Below, piece after piece: positions 11,167 through 21,719 of a DNA stretch of 64,000 bases. Position 1 is the first letter of the stretch. Each line of letters opens with the position of its first letter. The stretch covers positions 91,001 to 155,000 of the forward strand of contig WPIO01000163.1 of the NCBI GenBank assembly GCA_009760855.2, given 5' to 3'. The DNA comes from Cristatella mucedo (taxonomy: Eukaryota > Bryozoa > Phylactolaemata > Cristatellidae). Made by a program: the position numbers and the translations under genes. The notes beneath the pieces were generated by a model. That model had not been told where the DNA came from and did not search any database. It worked only from the letters and a program-made list of their open reading frames with translations.

Positions 11167-14100
11167 TGAGAGGCAGTGTGCCTGTGCGGCATATGTCAGT
11201 GCGTGTGCGTGTGCTGCATCTGTGTATGAGGGTGCCTCAACGTGTGTGTGTCCCTAAAAAAGCACCAGTACTCCATAGCAGGTCTTGACTACCTATAGAT
11301 CAAGCTAGAGCAACTTATGTTGCTGCCAGTAAGTACCCACCAATACTTCATTCCTGTCAGTCTCTTATCAGATGAAACAGATCGCTGAGTGGGGAGTTAA
11401 GCAATTCTACACTCGCTCCACAGTGTGGACTACCGTCTTATAGAGCCGTGATGGCACTCTAGGTAAGGCGGTTGCTTTTCACGACCTCAGTCCGAGGTCG
11501 TGGGTTCGAATCATGTGGTGGGTGATTCTCAATTGCTGCTGAAGCAGTGGTTGTATCCGTAAAGGCTCTTCTGTCGCTTTGCAAAAGAGGCTGTTAAATC
11601 AGCTAGTATTTATTTATATGCAGCATGAAATTCAATAAAAGCAAACCTAAAATTTTTACGCAGGCAGTTAATAATTTACTACAAGATGAGATCACATCAG
11701 ATAAAGCACAGCTGTATAGGTTTTCCGTTATGCACTCTCCTCAAAGCTAAAATGCTGCATACAATCAGTGAAACCAACAGAGTACATCGATGCTCCTTTC
11801 ATACGGTGTCGCAGTCCTCTGACTGTACATGCTGGGTGTGCATAGGACGGACGTCCACAAACCCTTGCAAAGTGAAAGGCTCGCAATAGCACATCAATCT
11901 TGCACTCTCATGCGCAAATTTCCCGGTCTATGGCCGAGAATATGGCCGAGGCCAACATGCCAAACAGCCTCGCCAACCTGCTCGGTTGCCCATCGCTAGT
12001 GCAGATTAGGAACTGACGCTGCTTCGAGACCTGCAGGCGAGGGGCGGGTCCGAGCAGGCGAGCTTGGCCCGACCAGCATGCAGCCCTGAGACCCAACCTC
12101 TTACCTGCTTGCCGCCATTGGCGTCGTAAAACTCGTAGCCGGACAAGGGCAGACCGCCGATGTGCACGTTAGGGTGGTAGGCGTGAAATCGGCTGCGTCC
12201 CTTGGGATCAAGGGAGCTTGCAGGACGCACACCCAGCTTCTCCATGCAGCGACCCAGCTCGACGTCCTCGTCGATCGTAGCGATCCCGCAGACGTCAGTC
12301 CGCCCGTATCCGTCAGCTCCAAAGCGTCGCAACGCCTCCCTGCTCAGCACGTAGCCGGCGCCTGTGGGCGAACGGACGCTGAGCGAGTGCCGGAGACGAG
12401 CAACAGCTGAGACACGAGCGGCCGCCGCCTGCTGCATAGGCCGAAGGGCCTCGCTCGAATGCGGCCGCAGCGGCGGTAGCCGAGGGCTAGGGTGCAAGCT
12501 TGTGAACCACCGAGCAAGCTACTGGAGCTGTGCTGAGAGCTGACGCCAGCTCGGCACTAAGGCGTCTACTTGTCAGTCCTGAGCTTCTGTCCTGTTTTTG
12601 TGCTGCTCTACATTGCTTTGGTCTCTGCTTGTTCGAGCTTGTTTGCCTGATCAGCTCTGCTTGTTTCAAATGAGGCGAAAAATATTTTGGATTTCGGCTA
12701 GATAGATTTTCCTCTATGTCCTCAATTACGCCAAATAAAGCTCCAGGACATTTAATGACGTATACAGCAACATGTATCACACCGAAATCAGAAATCTTTC
12801 TTGCTTCATTGAAAACAAGCAGAGCTGAAATCGCATTTTAAATTTCTCACCGATACTTGTAGTATTAGCCGAGTTATGGGATTTACGAGGCGCCAACCGA
12901 CCCTGGAAATCAAGCTGTATAAAAGTCACAAGAATGCACCTCCACAAGCTTAAAGCATGTATCAGGATCTACCAAGGTTCGAAAAGTTGGGATACAAGTA
13001 GCTTAAGATGCTGAGATCGGTAAAAATTTTATTTGTAGATTTGTGGCTTCTCCCTCAGCCTCTCTCAGGCTCAGTCTCGGCTTCTAACAAACGTGATAGA
13101 ATAACAAAAGCCCAATCCAAATGCCGATGTCAACCATTAGCCAGCCATCTCCTCAATCAGATCAGCTCCCAGATAAGCACCTTATCCAATGTTTTTTTAG
13201 CGAAATCTACTCGACTCATCTCTCTCACTACCATGCAGCACCTCGGGGTCCACCGTCCAGTGCCTGCCAATAGCATCGAACTCTTCTCGGGGTTTGCCTC
13301 CAATTTCAAGAAGACCACTATTCTCTATCTAAGATACGTTTATTTGCTGCTATCCTGCATAAAGAGCATAATAAACATGTCTTTGTTCAGGTCTTGTCCC
13401 TGCATTTTTTGAAAAACTTGTTACGAGGCAACTTGCTAAGAAGGCAACGTTAAACAAGGAGAGCTTAAGCAACTTCCGTATCCTTTGCTACTGCCGTTCA
13501 TACGAAAAAACACTTAACGATTACAGGCAGGCAATGTAAAAACTGTACGGCAAAACTTCAAATCGAACGCGTAACTTCCTGTCGGGCTGTCGGCCTAATA
13601 ACTCCACAGAGCCAGCATGGCTTAGAGTGCACGTCGGGCTTCTCAAGAATGCAGACTAAGTTAGAGTATCACCGTTTACTTTGCTAGACCGTTTGAGAGC
13701 AGCATTTAATACTATCGATCACCGAGTCCTTCTCGAGTGCCTCTCATCTCGCCCGGGCCTCATAGGCAGGGTACTGCAATGGTTCAGGTCCTATCATCGT
13801 GGGAGGCTCCGAGCATTGGTATCAAGGGGCAGCAATCATTCGAGAATCCTCTAAAGTATAGGGTATCTGGGTCTTTGCACTTGCTTCTCTTCTTTTTACA
13901 ATGTATGCTTTCTCTTTCTCTCACTCGCTCTCTCTCCCGCTCGTTCTCTTCCCAATGTATCACCAAGCACGCTTTAAGCTTTCACTTCTATTCAGATGAA
14001 AAATTGTACCTATGCTTTGATCCCTCTTAGATTTTCAGCACGTGAAACTCTGTAAACCCCCTTGCTGCATGTAGTAATGACATCCGCACATAGATGGCAG

Positions 14101-17100
14101 TAGACTTTCTCAAATGTGATGACAAGAAAGCCGACCTGCTAAGTCAGTAAACAGTACTAGCTGTATTAACAGCCTCTTTTTATAGCGCCAGGAGAGCCTT
14201 TACGGCTACCACCACCGCTTGCAGCAGCAATAAACGATCGCTTACTGCAGGATTCGAACCCACCACCTCGGGACCGAGGTCATGAAAAGCCGAAGCTAGT
14301 GTGACGTCGCATCTCACCGAACCGAAATCCAGCCGTGAGCCAATCTGATGTTACTAAGTAATCAGAAAGTCTAGCCAAAAAGGTGTGTAGAGCACCTCCA
14401 GTGACATACCTAAGTAATATAGGAGTCCCATACCAAAGTGACTTTTCACAAGATTACCATACCAGCACTACAGTCTGTATTGCATCTTGCAGCTAAACAA
14501 TATAGCAAGAATTCCGACCAGCATACCCGGGGGTACCACATTTAATTTTGGTTATCTGGGCATCTGCGACATCTAGCGCCTCGATTCGTGCAGCTGACTA
14601 TTTGCAGGTCCTCTTCTCCTCAGTGAAGCCCAGCAGGTGCTTCCAATCCCTTCAAGACTCCGAAGCCAGGTTATAACGTCGTAAACGTCGCAATCGTCCC
14701 ATTGCAACTCTTCTCTCTGACATACAATGGCTATTATGGAATTTAATTTGAAAACACACCTATTTAGGACAGCATTTAATGGGTCCCTGTGATTCGTCTT
14801 TCACGTACTTATCGGTGCTGACACTGTGCTTGCGAGCACTAACTAAATTTGCATGCTGACCCTGTGCATGTCACCCCTAACCATGTTATTCATTTTGTGT
14901 GACTGTCAAGCATGATTTTACTCACCATTCAATTGAATTTCCTTTTGCAGCAAATGTAAAGCGCCTAGAGAGAGAGAGATTGAGTACTCTGAGGGCAATT
15001 TATGAAGTGCATTATTACTGTTATTACTATTATTGCGATGCGATTACCTCTCCTTGCATTGGACATCCTATCATTCCACCAGAAGTGCTACTTTTTCGAA
15101 AAATCTGTGCACCTCGCAGCAGGCATTAGTACGGCGTCGAGAAGGGTGACTTCAGCGGTCTCTGTAGCTGCTAGGTCGCTTGTTGTCCCACAGCTTCTGC
15201 AACCGCCCTACCACTCAATGTCTCATCACCCACTCCTGGGATTACACCATTCCGTAACGGTACATGTTCCGAGGGAGAGTTGTTTGCATTCAAGTAATGA
15301 GGCAACGGCATATCAACACAGCTACGAAAGCCTGGTGCGCTGGTGTAGCTGACTGGTGGCTTTGGTATCTCACAGCATTCATTATCGCCGGAGGAGATTA
15401 ATTTTGCGTAACGTACCTCCGCTATGGTAGCCCTGTGTGACGAACGGCTTGAAAAGATGGCCGAGAAAAATCGGATCGGTCGGGCTGTGTTGAGCGAGCA
15501 CGTACTTTAGATTCTCGACGACCACGTACGTGTCGTCATCTGCCTTCATGAACCAGTCGCTATCGTTCAGGTGATGATCGAATATGTACTTCAAAGCTTG
15601 CATCGTCTTATTTGGAAGGTTGTCTCGTCCTTCTTTACCTGTGACTTCTACCAAAAATACGCGGCGCTCATTTGAAAGACCAAAACCCTCTAGAGGTGCT
15701 GTCGTCTTAAATGAAACGTTTGCACGTTGCCCACGAGCAGCTGTATTGATCGCTTGCAAACTAGCGGCCTCTTCTACTCGTTGCTAACGTTGGAAGCGGC
15801 TGTCGTTGCTGTCGCAAATGAAACACTCGTTTCATTGCATTGAAACATTCATTTCATCGCAGCCAGCTAAGCTAGTGACTGCGACTCGAAGCAGAATCTT
15901 GGCAGAACGATCGCAAAGCTGCGTCGGATACAAATAGTGCACGTGCCCCAAAGACTCTCTGCTAGCGCCACCTCTGAAGAGCGAAAGCTAGAGCAACAGC
16001 CTGCCAGGAACCTTCATCCCGTCCTGCTATTGGCTGCTTCTAGTGAGGTCAGAGTTTAGATCCCTGGGCATGCTCCTGGCAAAAAACCCTGCCCTCCAAT
16101 TGGGCCCTTCGTGAGATCAAGAAGGGAATGGTGAAGTAAAGGTTAGCTGATTTAACGGCCTCTGCTATATAGTGGTAGAAGAGCCTTAAGGAGTACCACG
16201 AAGCTTCCTGTGGCGATAAAGGATCGCCCGTTGCAAAACTAGAAGCTTGCGACGCGTTCCGTGCCTGCTAGGGAGTATCTTAATGCAGGGTAGGACCGCC
16301 GGGGAAGGTTGTGCCTTAGCTAGCTGCACGGGGCAGACACAGCTAGCTAGCGCAGGCTAGCCGCAGTCGCCGAGGTAGCCGCCGAGCCGTCAGCCGCCTT
16401 ACTAATGACCCTTGAGTCGCCGTCATACGCTTCGGAGCTCATGAATAGCTGCCTGTCGCATCTCTTCAGCCAAGTTCTGTTGACCTCAGATCCGTGCGTG
16501 AGAAGCGTGCTCGGCGAAGTCATCACCCAGCAAAGGACTTTGACTTGTGGCCCAGACCGATTCGTGCGCTCCGACGCAATTTCCGAATGCGTCTGCTGCT
16601 GTATCTCCAAGTCTGAAAAACAAAGTCGCCGCAGCATTATAGAGAGAAGTTTGATAGCCAAGCGTGCGTTGCAAGGTAAAGTCGGAAGTCACGTGACATC
16701 CCAGCGACTAATGGGGTCAACAACGGAAACGGAACGGGCCCGGCACTGTTAATTCGCTGCCGATAAACGGGCATCCACCAGCCTTGACTCTCAGCATTGG
16801 CGGGGCTCCACGAAAGGACAGCAGGACAAGTTCCTCTTGTCACCAAGCTGTCAATCAGAGCCTCTAGCGCTCATGGCTTAGTCTTCTTTTTTCCAATTCA
16901 GGCTCTCCCTCTCGCGGATATATTCGCCAAACGCACTGTAGTATTTCACTTTTAGGCAGAGGACATGCAGCTGTTACTTTACTTTGAACCCTCCCAGCCC
17001 TCTAGCTTTTCAGGCTCACTCAACTCGGTTGCTGGGTGTGTTTCTGATATTCGTTCATCAATGGTAGCAAACGTTCTCAGATTGAAAGACGATGAGACCA

Positions 17101-19041
17101 ACTTTCTAGTTTGAATCAAACCCTGTGCAAACTCCTCAGAAATTCGAAGACCCTCGTCCCGCAAACTTGGACTTGGCCAGCATATTTCCAGCGGATTCTC
17201 AACTAAATCCGTGTACCATTTTTCAAATGTTACATATCATGGCAGGGCTCCGCGCCAGGGCAGCAGGTCGACAAGTGTACCATCACTAAACTTTGCCTCA
17301 GCTCCGTTCATGCTCAGAGTTCAGTTTTTTGAACGGTTAATTAAACAGTGTTTAGTGAACTGCAACCTAGCACGATAGTTGGTTGATAAGGGCTGGCCCT
17401 GGCCCAACGAGAAAGAGCTCATTCCTTCAGCTTCAGCAGAACGCCGTTCAGCAGCCTCTTTTGGCGTCTCTGCGGCCGGCACGTTACTGAACCACTTTAC
17501 CTCCTCAAAAGAATCGTCGGACTTTCGCTTCCTCCTCGGCGAAAGGTTTCTCTTACTCCTTCTTTGCTCTTTCTTTCAGCCTCTTCAGCGGTAGCGGCGG
17601 CAGCAGTCTTGTCGTCTGGAGGCCCCTGCGTTCGCATCGTCGCTGCCGAGAAAAAGCCTTTTCCGTTGAGCTTCTTTTCTTTCCAGATCCTGATTGATAT
17701 TCATTCGACAAATGTACTCACTGGGAGCAATTCAAGTCTAACAGTAACTCGCAGCCATCTAACCACACTGCTAAAGCTTTCACTTTTACTCAAATCCGGC
17801 AGTTCACTGATGTATCAACTCAGCTACGCCGGAAGCAGAAGCTGGGAAGCCACACTGGAGCGCCACCTACTAGAATGCCATGGTCGCCCCCAATAAAGCC
17901 CATTTTTAAGTTCTAACCCTTTTACACAGTTGACCTACTAGCTTTTCAATCTTATTCAATAACATCTTCATAGTACACTATGAGAGCGCAGGTTGCAGCT
18001 GCGTGCGCAACTTGGCGAATTATCACTCTCTTCCAATTTTCCTTTTCCCACCTTTTCCTTCCGCTCTCATTTTTTCTGAACCCTCATTGTATGACTACGA
18101 ATACAGTTCAGAGGACTCCATTTGAATGTGATGTCAGAGGCAGACAACCGGTTTAAATAAATAGAAAATTTTCTTTCACAAACCTTTCTTACTATGAGAA
18201 TAGGCGTCTGCAATTATGTCTATATAATGGAACTCAGCCAGGTTTCTTTAGACTTTTGTCTAAAAAGAAAATCCTCAGCATCAAGCATCAACTGTAAAGG
18301 TGCGATTGTTCGTAATGTGCTCGTAATGTATCAGTACAGGTGCAGTGTAGTAGGATGGCGTCGGGGTCGCCACATTTCATCAACGCAGCGTTAAGAGGCT
18401 GCATTCACACATCCGCTGCATTTTGGGGAAGTTTTGGACAAATTTATCAAAGCAGACTAAAAGTACTCGGTAAAAGTTATTGTGTTTAGACGTGCAAGCC
18501 CAACAAGCTATACTTTTGCATCCCCGTCATGGTATAAGCAAGCCCTTGGCACTTCACTTCACAAGCGACTACTGCAAGAGACCACTTCAAGAGAGGCTAC
18601 TAAGTATCGCTTGTTAGCTGATATATAATTTATTTTCACATTTACGCCGGTGGCAGGAGCAAGAAGAGAGACCGTCGAGAGCTTGCTATCCCGAGTATTT
18701 GGTGACAACTGACCGGCCACTCAGTAGCTGCAACTTCTGCACGGTGGACCCTACCTAATGTTGAACTGATAAGGGCGCGAACATCATCTTGTGCAAATAC
18801 ATTCCTTCACCCATCACCCCAGTACCACACTTTCCTGAGTTCGCCACCCACATCCTACCGCAGTGGGGTCAGCCAAGTTCAGGAGAGATTAGCCAGTTAG
18901 ACAGGGAGGATTTTACAGAACAAGATTTCAATTTTACAAAGGAGACTTAGGAGAAAAAACGAATGTCCACCGACCAGAACGGCCGCAACTATTTTGTTGT
19001 CTGTGACCCTGGTCTTACCAAGTTCCGACCCGCATCCCCTG

Positions 19042-19099
<58 letters not shown>

Positions 19100-19274
19100 G
19101 CGCTCCTTATCTAAGCCCCTCTCTTTTTCGCTGTATTTTCACTTTCTCTGTTATCGCACTCTCTCTCGCTCTCCATCCCTTTCTCCTCATACTCGTACGT
19201 ACATGTTTTTATCGGGCTCTTCCTCTCTCACTTTCTCTCTCACTCCCTCGAAATCTTACTCTCTTTCTCTCTTC

Positions 19275-19305
<31 letters not shown>

Positions 19306-20960
19306 CAATCTCTTGCACACTTTTTTTTCTTTCGCCGTCTTTCTCGTGCACCTAGATTCCTGCAACTTCTGCTCTTCAGACCCGAAGCATTGAGTGATCT
19401 CGATTGAATACAAATGATGCCCCACTCAGCAGCTCGCCTGGTCCTTCGTCAGTGAAGTCGATGCCAAATCACAAAACGTCTAGCTAAGCTTTGCTGGCTC
19501 CCTATTAGGCATCGGAGTGACTTCCTCGTTCCTCTATTTCCCCTAGAGGTCGCTTTGCTCGCTACAGCCGCCTACCGATCCGAACCCTGCTGCTGATGCT
19601 GCTGCTTCAGTGTGGCCCTCTCATCCACTGCTCCTCGGCCTCCAGTCGTCCCGCCCTTCCTCGCACTAAACGGAAATATTTGGCGATCGGGCCTTCCAAT
19701 CGGTCGCATCAAAGGTCTGAAATTTGCTTCGGGCTTCTGTCACTAGCTGCAAAGTGTTTGAATCATCCAAGTATCAGCTAGAAAAGCATATGTGTACCGC
19801 TCTGCTGTATCTGAGCTCATAGCATGCTTCTACTTTTTGTTCCTGTGTTTTTTGCGTACCTTTAAAGGAATGAGAGATTGGTAATCACAAGAGGGACTAA
19901 AATCTGGTGGCCTTGAGTATTTTTGATTGGCTTTTGCAAACACTGGCCTAAGCACGATGCTCATCTGCTTTAGCATGATTATCTAAGCATGATATCTTGC
20001 GTTCGTCATTAGTCCTTGGTTAAACCTTCTATTGCGGCGAGTGGATGAAGACGCCGGGATGAGATTTGTTCCTCTCGAGGCGCTACACAGCCAACCTGTT
20101 ATTATTATAATTCGCAAAGCTCTTTAACGTTATGTGGCACCCAGTGGAATCTTCGTGTGCTTTGCTTATCAGTGAATTACTGAGTGCACGTCGCTAGCTG
20201 GGGGTACTAATAGCCAAGAGCCGAGAATGTCTTTAGCAATGTCGGGTGCTTTTACATGCTCGCCAAGCCAGGACATCTCCATCGTAACCTTGATTTGTCA
20301 TGATCTATTAGTTATTTCACCACTATGCTATAAAATTCATCGATACCGTAATTGCCAATTAGACTTGCGCTCTTTTCGAAGTTCTTGATAAACTGTGTTT
20401 TCCGTTGCGAAAATCTTAAGCCAGAGAACTACTAAGGACTGAAAAAAGTAACATAATCAAACAAACCACCTTTTAGTGCTCACACTGATTCCGACCTTTA
20501 TTTCAACCCATCGTACCATCCTCAGACGCTTTTATTGCTTCCCCACTGAAAACCTTTACTTGAAGTGACTAGTCTTGCTTATGTTAATTGTAGTGGAAGA
20601 GCAAAGTACTACACCCCTGTGTAGCTGGCCCCGTGCAACATCAAATGTATTTTTATTAATGAAAAATGACTAGATAAACTAAGCAAAACATGCTATCGTG
20701 GCTGCCCGACAGCGACATCTCAAACAGAGGCAAACAAGGCGCGAAACGGTGCGTCAAGATGGCAAAAATTCAAGCGAAAGCGCGTAGCGAGAACTACCTT
20801 TTTGATAGTCATAGTCATTCGTGGACTTGCCAAGATCATGCGACTTTGCATGTTGTCTGGGACTGATTTGTGGCAGTTGTATCCACGCCATCAGTGCCAA
20901 TATTACGAACGCGGAGAACAGGCAGACCACAAGCAAGAGACGGTGTAAATTGAAAATCAT
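8586..20960 (-). CDS. C1GALT1: C1GALT1-like core 1 beta-1,3-galactosyltransferase, copy A (five exons)
   Basis: Family role: a type II Golgi enzyme that transfers galactose from UDP-Gal to GalNAc-O-Ser/Thr (Tn antigen), making core 1. The model joins 20960-20798, 16612-16403, 15647-15417, 12361-12105 and 8741-8586: 1017 nt, 338 residues plus TGA, close to the roughly 360 residues of the human enzyme. Intron phases are 1, 1, 1, 0 and every junction is GT-AG. Residues 8-27 form the signal anchor; LCWVMT is at 81-86, KRCDRQLFMSS at 104-114, the metal-binding DDD at 161-163, GGAGYVLSREAL near 201-212, EDVELGRCM at 233-241 and VSFHY at 297-301. Sequons lie at N72, N99 and N137. The CC pair that precedes SD in insect and vertebrate enzymes is missing (it reads DTVSD), as is the FWYW motif. 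The family call is firm; activity and acceptor are inferred. Confidence 0.88.
10220..10600 (-). mobile_element. Fossil LINE reverse transcriptase in intron 4, unit A
   Basis: Minus-strand frames read LGLLDLSADFDTIDQDTRLE and then, in another frame, FRKGSCLDRSLLSIYTEP and HLHADYAQVCLSS, degenerate versions of the DLSAAFDTIDH, PQGSVLGPLLF and YADDTQL motifs. YADD has become HADY. Orthologous copies are at 38160-38590 and 61815-62190, so insertion predates the gene duplications. Confidence 0.65.
11012..11250. repeat. (TG)n-rich microsatellite, unit A
   Basis: Several TG runs with TGCG and TGTC interruptions. Equivalent tracts are at 39022-39220 and 62690-62960. Cysteine-valine open frames across it are artefacts. 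Confidence 0.9.
11442..11610 (+). mobile_element. tRNA-derived SINE, unit A
   Basis: The head GTGATGGCACTCTAGGTAAG resembles a pol III A box and GTGGGTTCGAATC a B box, with a 5-bp stem and 7-nt loop (GGTTG CTTTTCA CGACC) between, like an anticodon arm. The tail reads AAAGGCTCTTCTGTCGC then GAGGCTGTTAAATCAGCTAG. The same element is at the same place in units B and C, and reversed elsewhere (14167-14335, 42272-42425). Confidence 0.65.
12105..12361 (-). CDS. C1GALT1: Copy A exon 4: GT31 C-terminal half
   Basis: The acceptor is TCGCCCACAG/GCGCC and the donor AAGCAG/GTAAGAGG, a near-perfect consensus, phase 0. The exon encodes residues 203-287 with AGYVLSREALRRF, DVCGIAT, EDVELGRCMEKLGV and FHAYHPNVHIGGLP. 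The tail GYEFYDANGGKQ stands where other core 1 synthases have FWYW and an aromatic run. Confidence 0.9.
13903..13948. repeat. (CT)n-rich tract inside the intron 3 LINE of unit A
   Basis: Interrupted TCTC tract. The counterpart in unit B is longer and purer (42004-42046). Confidence 0.8.
14167..14335 (-). mobile_element. tRNA-derived SINE, reversed, inside the intron 3 LINE of unit A
   Basis: The minus strand reads GCTTTTCATGACCTCGG and GGTGGGTTCGAATCCTGC (B box), then the GAGGCTGTTAATACAGCT tail. It lies within the LINE, so it is the younger of the two insertions. Confidence 0.6.
15417..15647 (-). CDS. C1GALT1: Copy A exon 3: catalytic DDD motif
   Basis: The acceptor is GTATTTTTGGTAG/AAGTC and the donor AGCGGAG/GTACG. 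The exon encodes residues 125-202 including KEGRDNLPNKT, HHLNDSDWFMKADDDTYV and FKPFVTQGYHSGG. DDD is the UDP-sugar/manganese motif of this family. An open frame continues upstream on the same strand to about 15759, but those codons are intronic: they do not match the family and the phase requires the acceptor given here. Confidence 0.9.
16140..16245 (-). mobile_element. SINE tail fragment, intron 2 of unit A
   Basis: GTTAGCTGATTTAACGGCCTC is the reverse of the SINE 3' end; the body continues to GGATCGCCCG and the tRNA-like head is missing. The paralogue is at 44268-44375. Confidence 0.5.
16403..16612 (-). CDS. C1GALT1: Copy A exon 2: stem and start of GT31 domain
   Basis: The acceptor is TTTGTTTTTCAG/ACTTGG and the donor GTCATTA/GTAAGG. 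The exon encodes residues 56-124. The first third (LEIQQQTHSE onward) is stem and diverges from copy B. VKVLCWVMTSP and RCDRQLFMSSE are the first conserved GT31 core 1 motifs. The donor is set by protein alignment: ending at ...SRVI and resuming with KVTGKEGRD keeps the spacing seen in insect homologues (PAVKLPVGEGRE) without a gap. Confidence 0.85.
17385..17720 (-). pseudogene. Coding-like block in intron 1, unit A (unidentified)
   Basis: On the gene's strand, three adjacent frames read protein-like charged sequence: DLERKEAQRKRLFLGSDD, then AEEAERKSKEG, then RKRKSDDSFEEVKWFSNV continuing AAETPKEAAERRSAEAEG. All three recur in unit B at 45515-45830 (RKRKHDDSFEQLKWFSNV, PKDAAERRSAEAEG). The frame shifts between pieces suggest a decayed insert of a lysine- and glutamate-rich nuclear-type protein. 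I do not recognise the family. An alternative exon is the other reading. Confidence 0.35.
19051..19095. repeat. (CT)22 microsatellite, intron 1 of unit A
   Basis: 45 pure bases within a CT-rich stretch that continues with interruptions to about 19310. Confidence 0.95.
19480..20120 (+). mobile_element. Old LINE 3' remnant, intron 1 of unit A
   Basis: TTTGCTGGCTCCCTATTAGGC encodes LCWLPIRH-like residues (compare LHWLPVR in the 1.2-2.8 kb LINE), and ACTAAACGG...GGCGATCGGGCC corresponds to the FGDRAF signature. The segment ends with GAGGCGCTACACAGCC and ATT repeats near 20110, a diverged version of the LINE tail. Confidence 0.45.
20798..20960 (-). CDS. C1GALT1: Copy A exon 1: start codon and signal anchor
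   Basis: The exon encodes residues 1-54: a short cytosolic tail MIFNLHR, a hydrophobic segment rich in L, V, F and A, then a hydrophilic stem ending NDYDYQK. The donor reads AAAAAG/GTAGTT at 20797-20796, phase 1. The start at 20960 is chosen because it places the hydrophobic segment at the N terminus, as in GT31 enzymes, and the same start exists in copy B. The open frame continues upstream, but those codons lie before the anchor and are not shared with copy B. Confidence 0.85.
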
Positions 20961-21030
20961 CCTTATCTCACATGGTCGCGACGTTGCCTCGTGATGTCTC
21001 TGCGTCTCGCTGTTGTAACCAGCTGGGCTG
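20961..21030 (-). promoter_or_regulatory. Copy A 5' leader with minimal upstream ORF
   Basis: Directly upstream of the start codon, ATGTGA (20973-20968) is a start-stop pair 7 nt before the main ATG. A possible 3' splice site (GCCTGATTTCAG/CC, AG at 21029-21028) would mark the start of this exon if a noncoding first exon exists farther upstream. Both are conserved in copy B. Inferred; no transcript evidence. Confidence 0.35.
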
Positions 21031-21493
21031 AAATCAGGCGTAATAAAAACGATTTCGGACTTGCATCGCATTTTTATGTTGTGTGTGCTTGTATCGAGTA
21101 AGTTGCTATGGCTCGTGGTTTTTTTATGCAGCCTACCAGCATGGGAATAAATAACGCTCACAAAAATACGCCACTCGGCGGTGGCTCGGCGGCCACCGGC
21201 CTGGAGCGTGCCTGTGACTGATTTCCGAGTCAGTGACTCGTTTTACACAAAAAAGATAAGCAACTGTTTTGGCTTGCAAATCTCCGATGGAAAAAATAGG
21301 TGGCACCGACCGTTTACTCGAAATTATGAAATGCAAACTTTTTGAAAAATTAGAGGAGTGGTATAAAGTATTTGCGATAAAATGAAATTTGACAGGAAAT
21401 TGATAGAGCCTGTGTCCAGAATAGCTTTGCTTGCGTCAGCGAAGCGTATGTCCACTGCGAATCCTGTAGAGTATTCTGTATTTATCTATTATG

Positions 21494-21500
21494 TATATAT

Positions 21501-21576
<76 letters not shown>

Positions 21577-21636
21577 ATATATGTATATGTACATATATAT
21601 ATATATATATATATGTGTGTGTATATATATGTATAA
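21494..21636. repeat. (TA)n microsatellite upstream of gene A
   Basis: Long TA tract with TGTA interruptions, the purest part at 21515-21570. Unit B has only a short AT-rich remnant at 49975-50005. Confidence 0.95.
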
Positions 21637-21719
21637 TAGAATATATCAGTGTACTCCTCTAGAATCTGCAGAACCGCGTTAAAATCCTACTAAAATGGCT
21701 TTAGTTATCACCAGTTATG

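Larger units (their letters stand above)
8742..12104 (-). other. Copy A intron 4 contents
   Basis: Runs from the GTAAGAGG donor at 12104 to the CGCACAG acceptor at 8742. It holds ordinary intron sequence shared with units B and C (8800-10200), a fossil LINE reverse transcriptase (10220-10600), a TG microsatellite (11012-11250) and a tRNA-derived SINE (11442-11610). A TATAAAGGGGCG sequence at 9688 on the plus strand is kept in B and mutated in C; I see no gene following it. Confidence 0.6.
13590..15045 (+). mobile_element. Degenerate L2/CR1-like LINE in intron 3, unit A
   Basis: Plus-strand frames follow the LINE reverse transcriptase in order: NNSTEPAWLRVHVGLLKNAD (13605), AAFNTIDHRVLLECLSSR (13700), VLQWFRSY (13770), a C-rich SSR, SDEKLYLCFDPS (13995), SNIGVPYQSDFS (14415) and the HLFRTAFNGSL end (14755), then a 3' UTR and tail at 14957-15040 with ATT repeats. 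Stops and frameshifts interrupt it and a reversed SINE sits inside (14167-14335). Confidence 0.7.
12362..15416 (-). other. Copy A intron 3 contents
   Basis: 12450-13590 is intron sequence shared with unit B (40540-41640), with no gene recognised. 13590-15045 is a plus-strand LINE. 15050-15410 is shared intron sequence up to the exon 3 donor. Confidence 0.6.
16613..20797 (-). other. Copy A intron 1 contents
   Basis: Holds the coding-like block 17385-17720, CT microsatellites, and a LINE remnant (19480-20120). 16850-17380, 17900-19030 and 20120-20790 are plain intron sequence shared with unit B, with no gene recognised. Confidence 0.6.

Noticed and set aside
10978-11288. Cysteine-valine and histidine-threonine open frames over TG/CA tracts (also 30.5, 39.1, 52.0 and 62.7 kb)
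   Set aside because: Simple-repeat translations.
11442-11520. A functional tRNA gene
   Set aside because: The acceptor stem does not pair, the T arm is poor and the same unit recurs with a SINE body and tail; it is a tRNA-derived SINE.
15382-15759. Longer open frame around exon 3 with 30 or so extra N-terminal codons
   Set aside because: The extra codons lie upstream of a TAG acceptor that restores phase 1 and aligns exactly with homologues; in unit B an indel breaks the same stretch.
19018-19407. Serine-leucine open frames over CT tracts (also 47.1-47.7 kb)
   Set aside because: Simple-repeat translations.
20961-21161. Upstream in-frame extension of copy A exon 1
   Set aside because: It would put 67 residues before the signal anchor and is not open in copy B.
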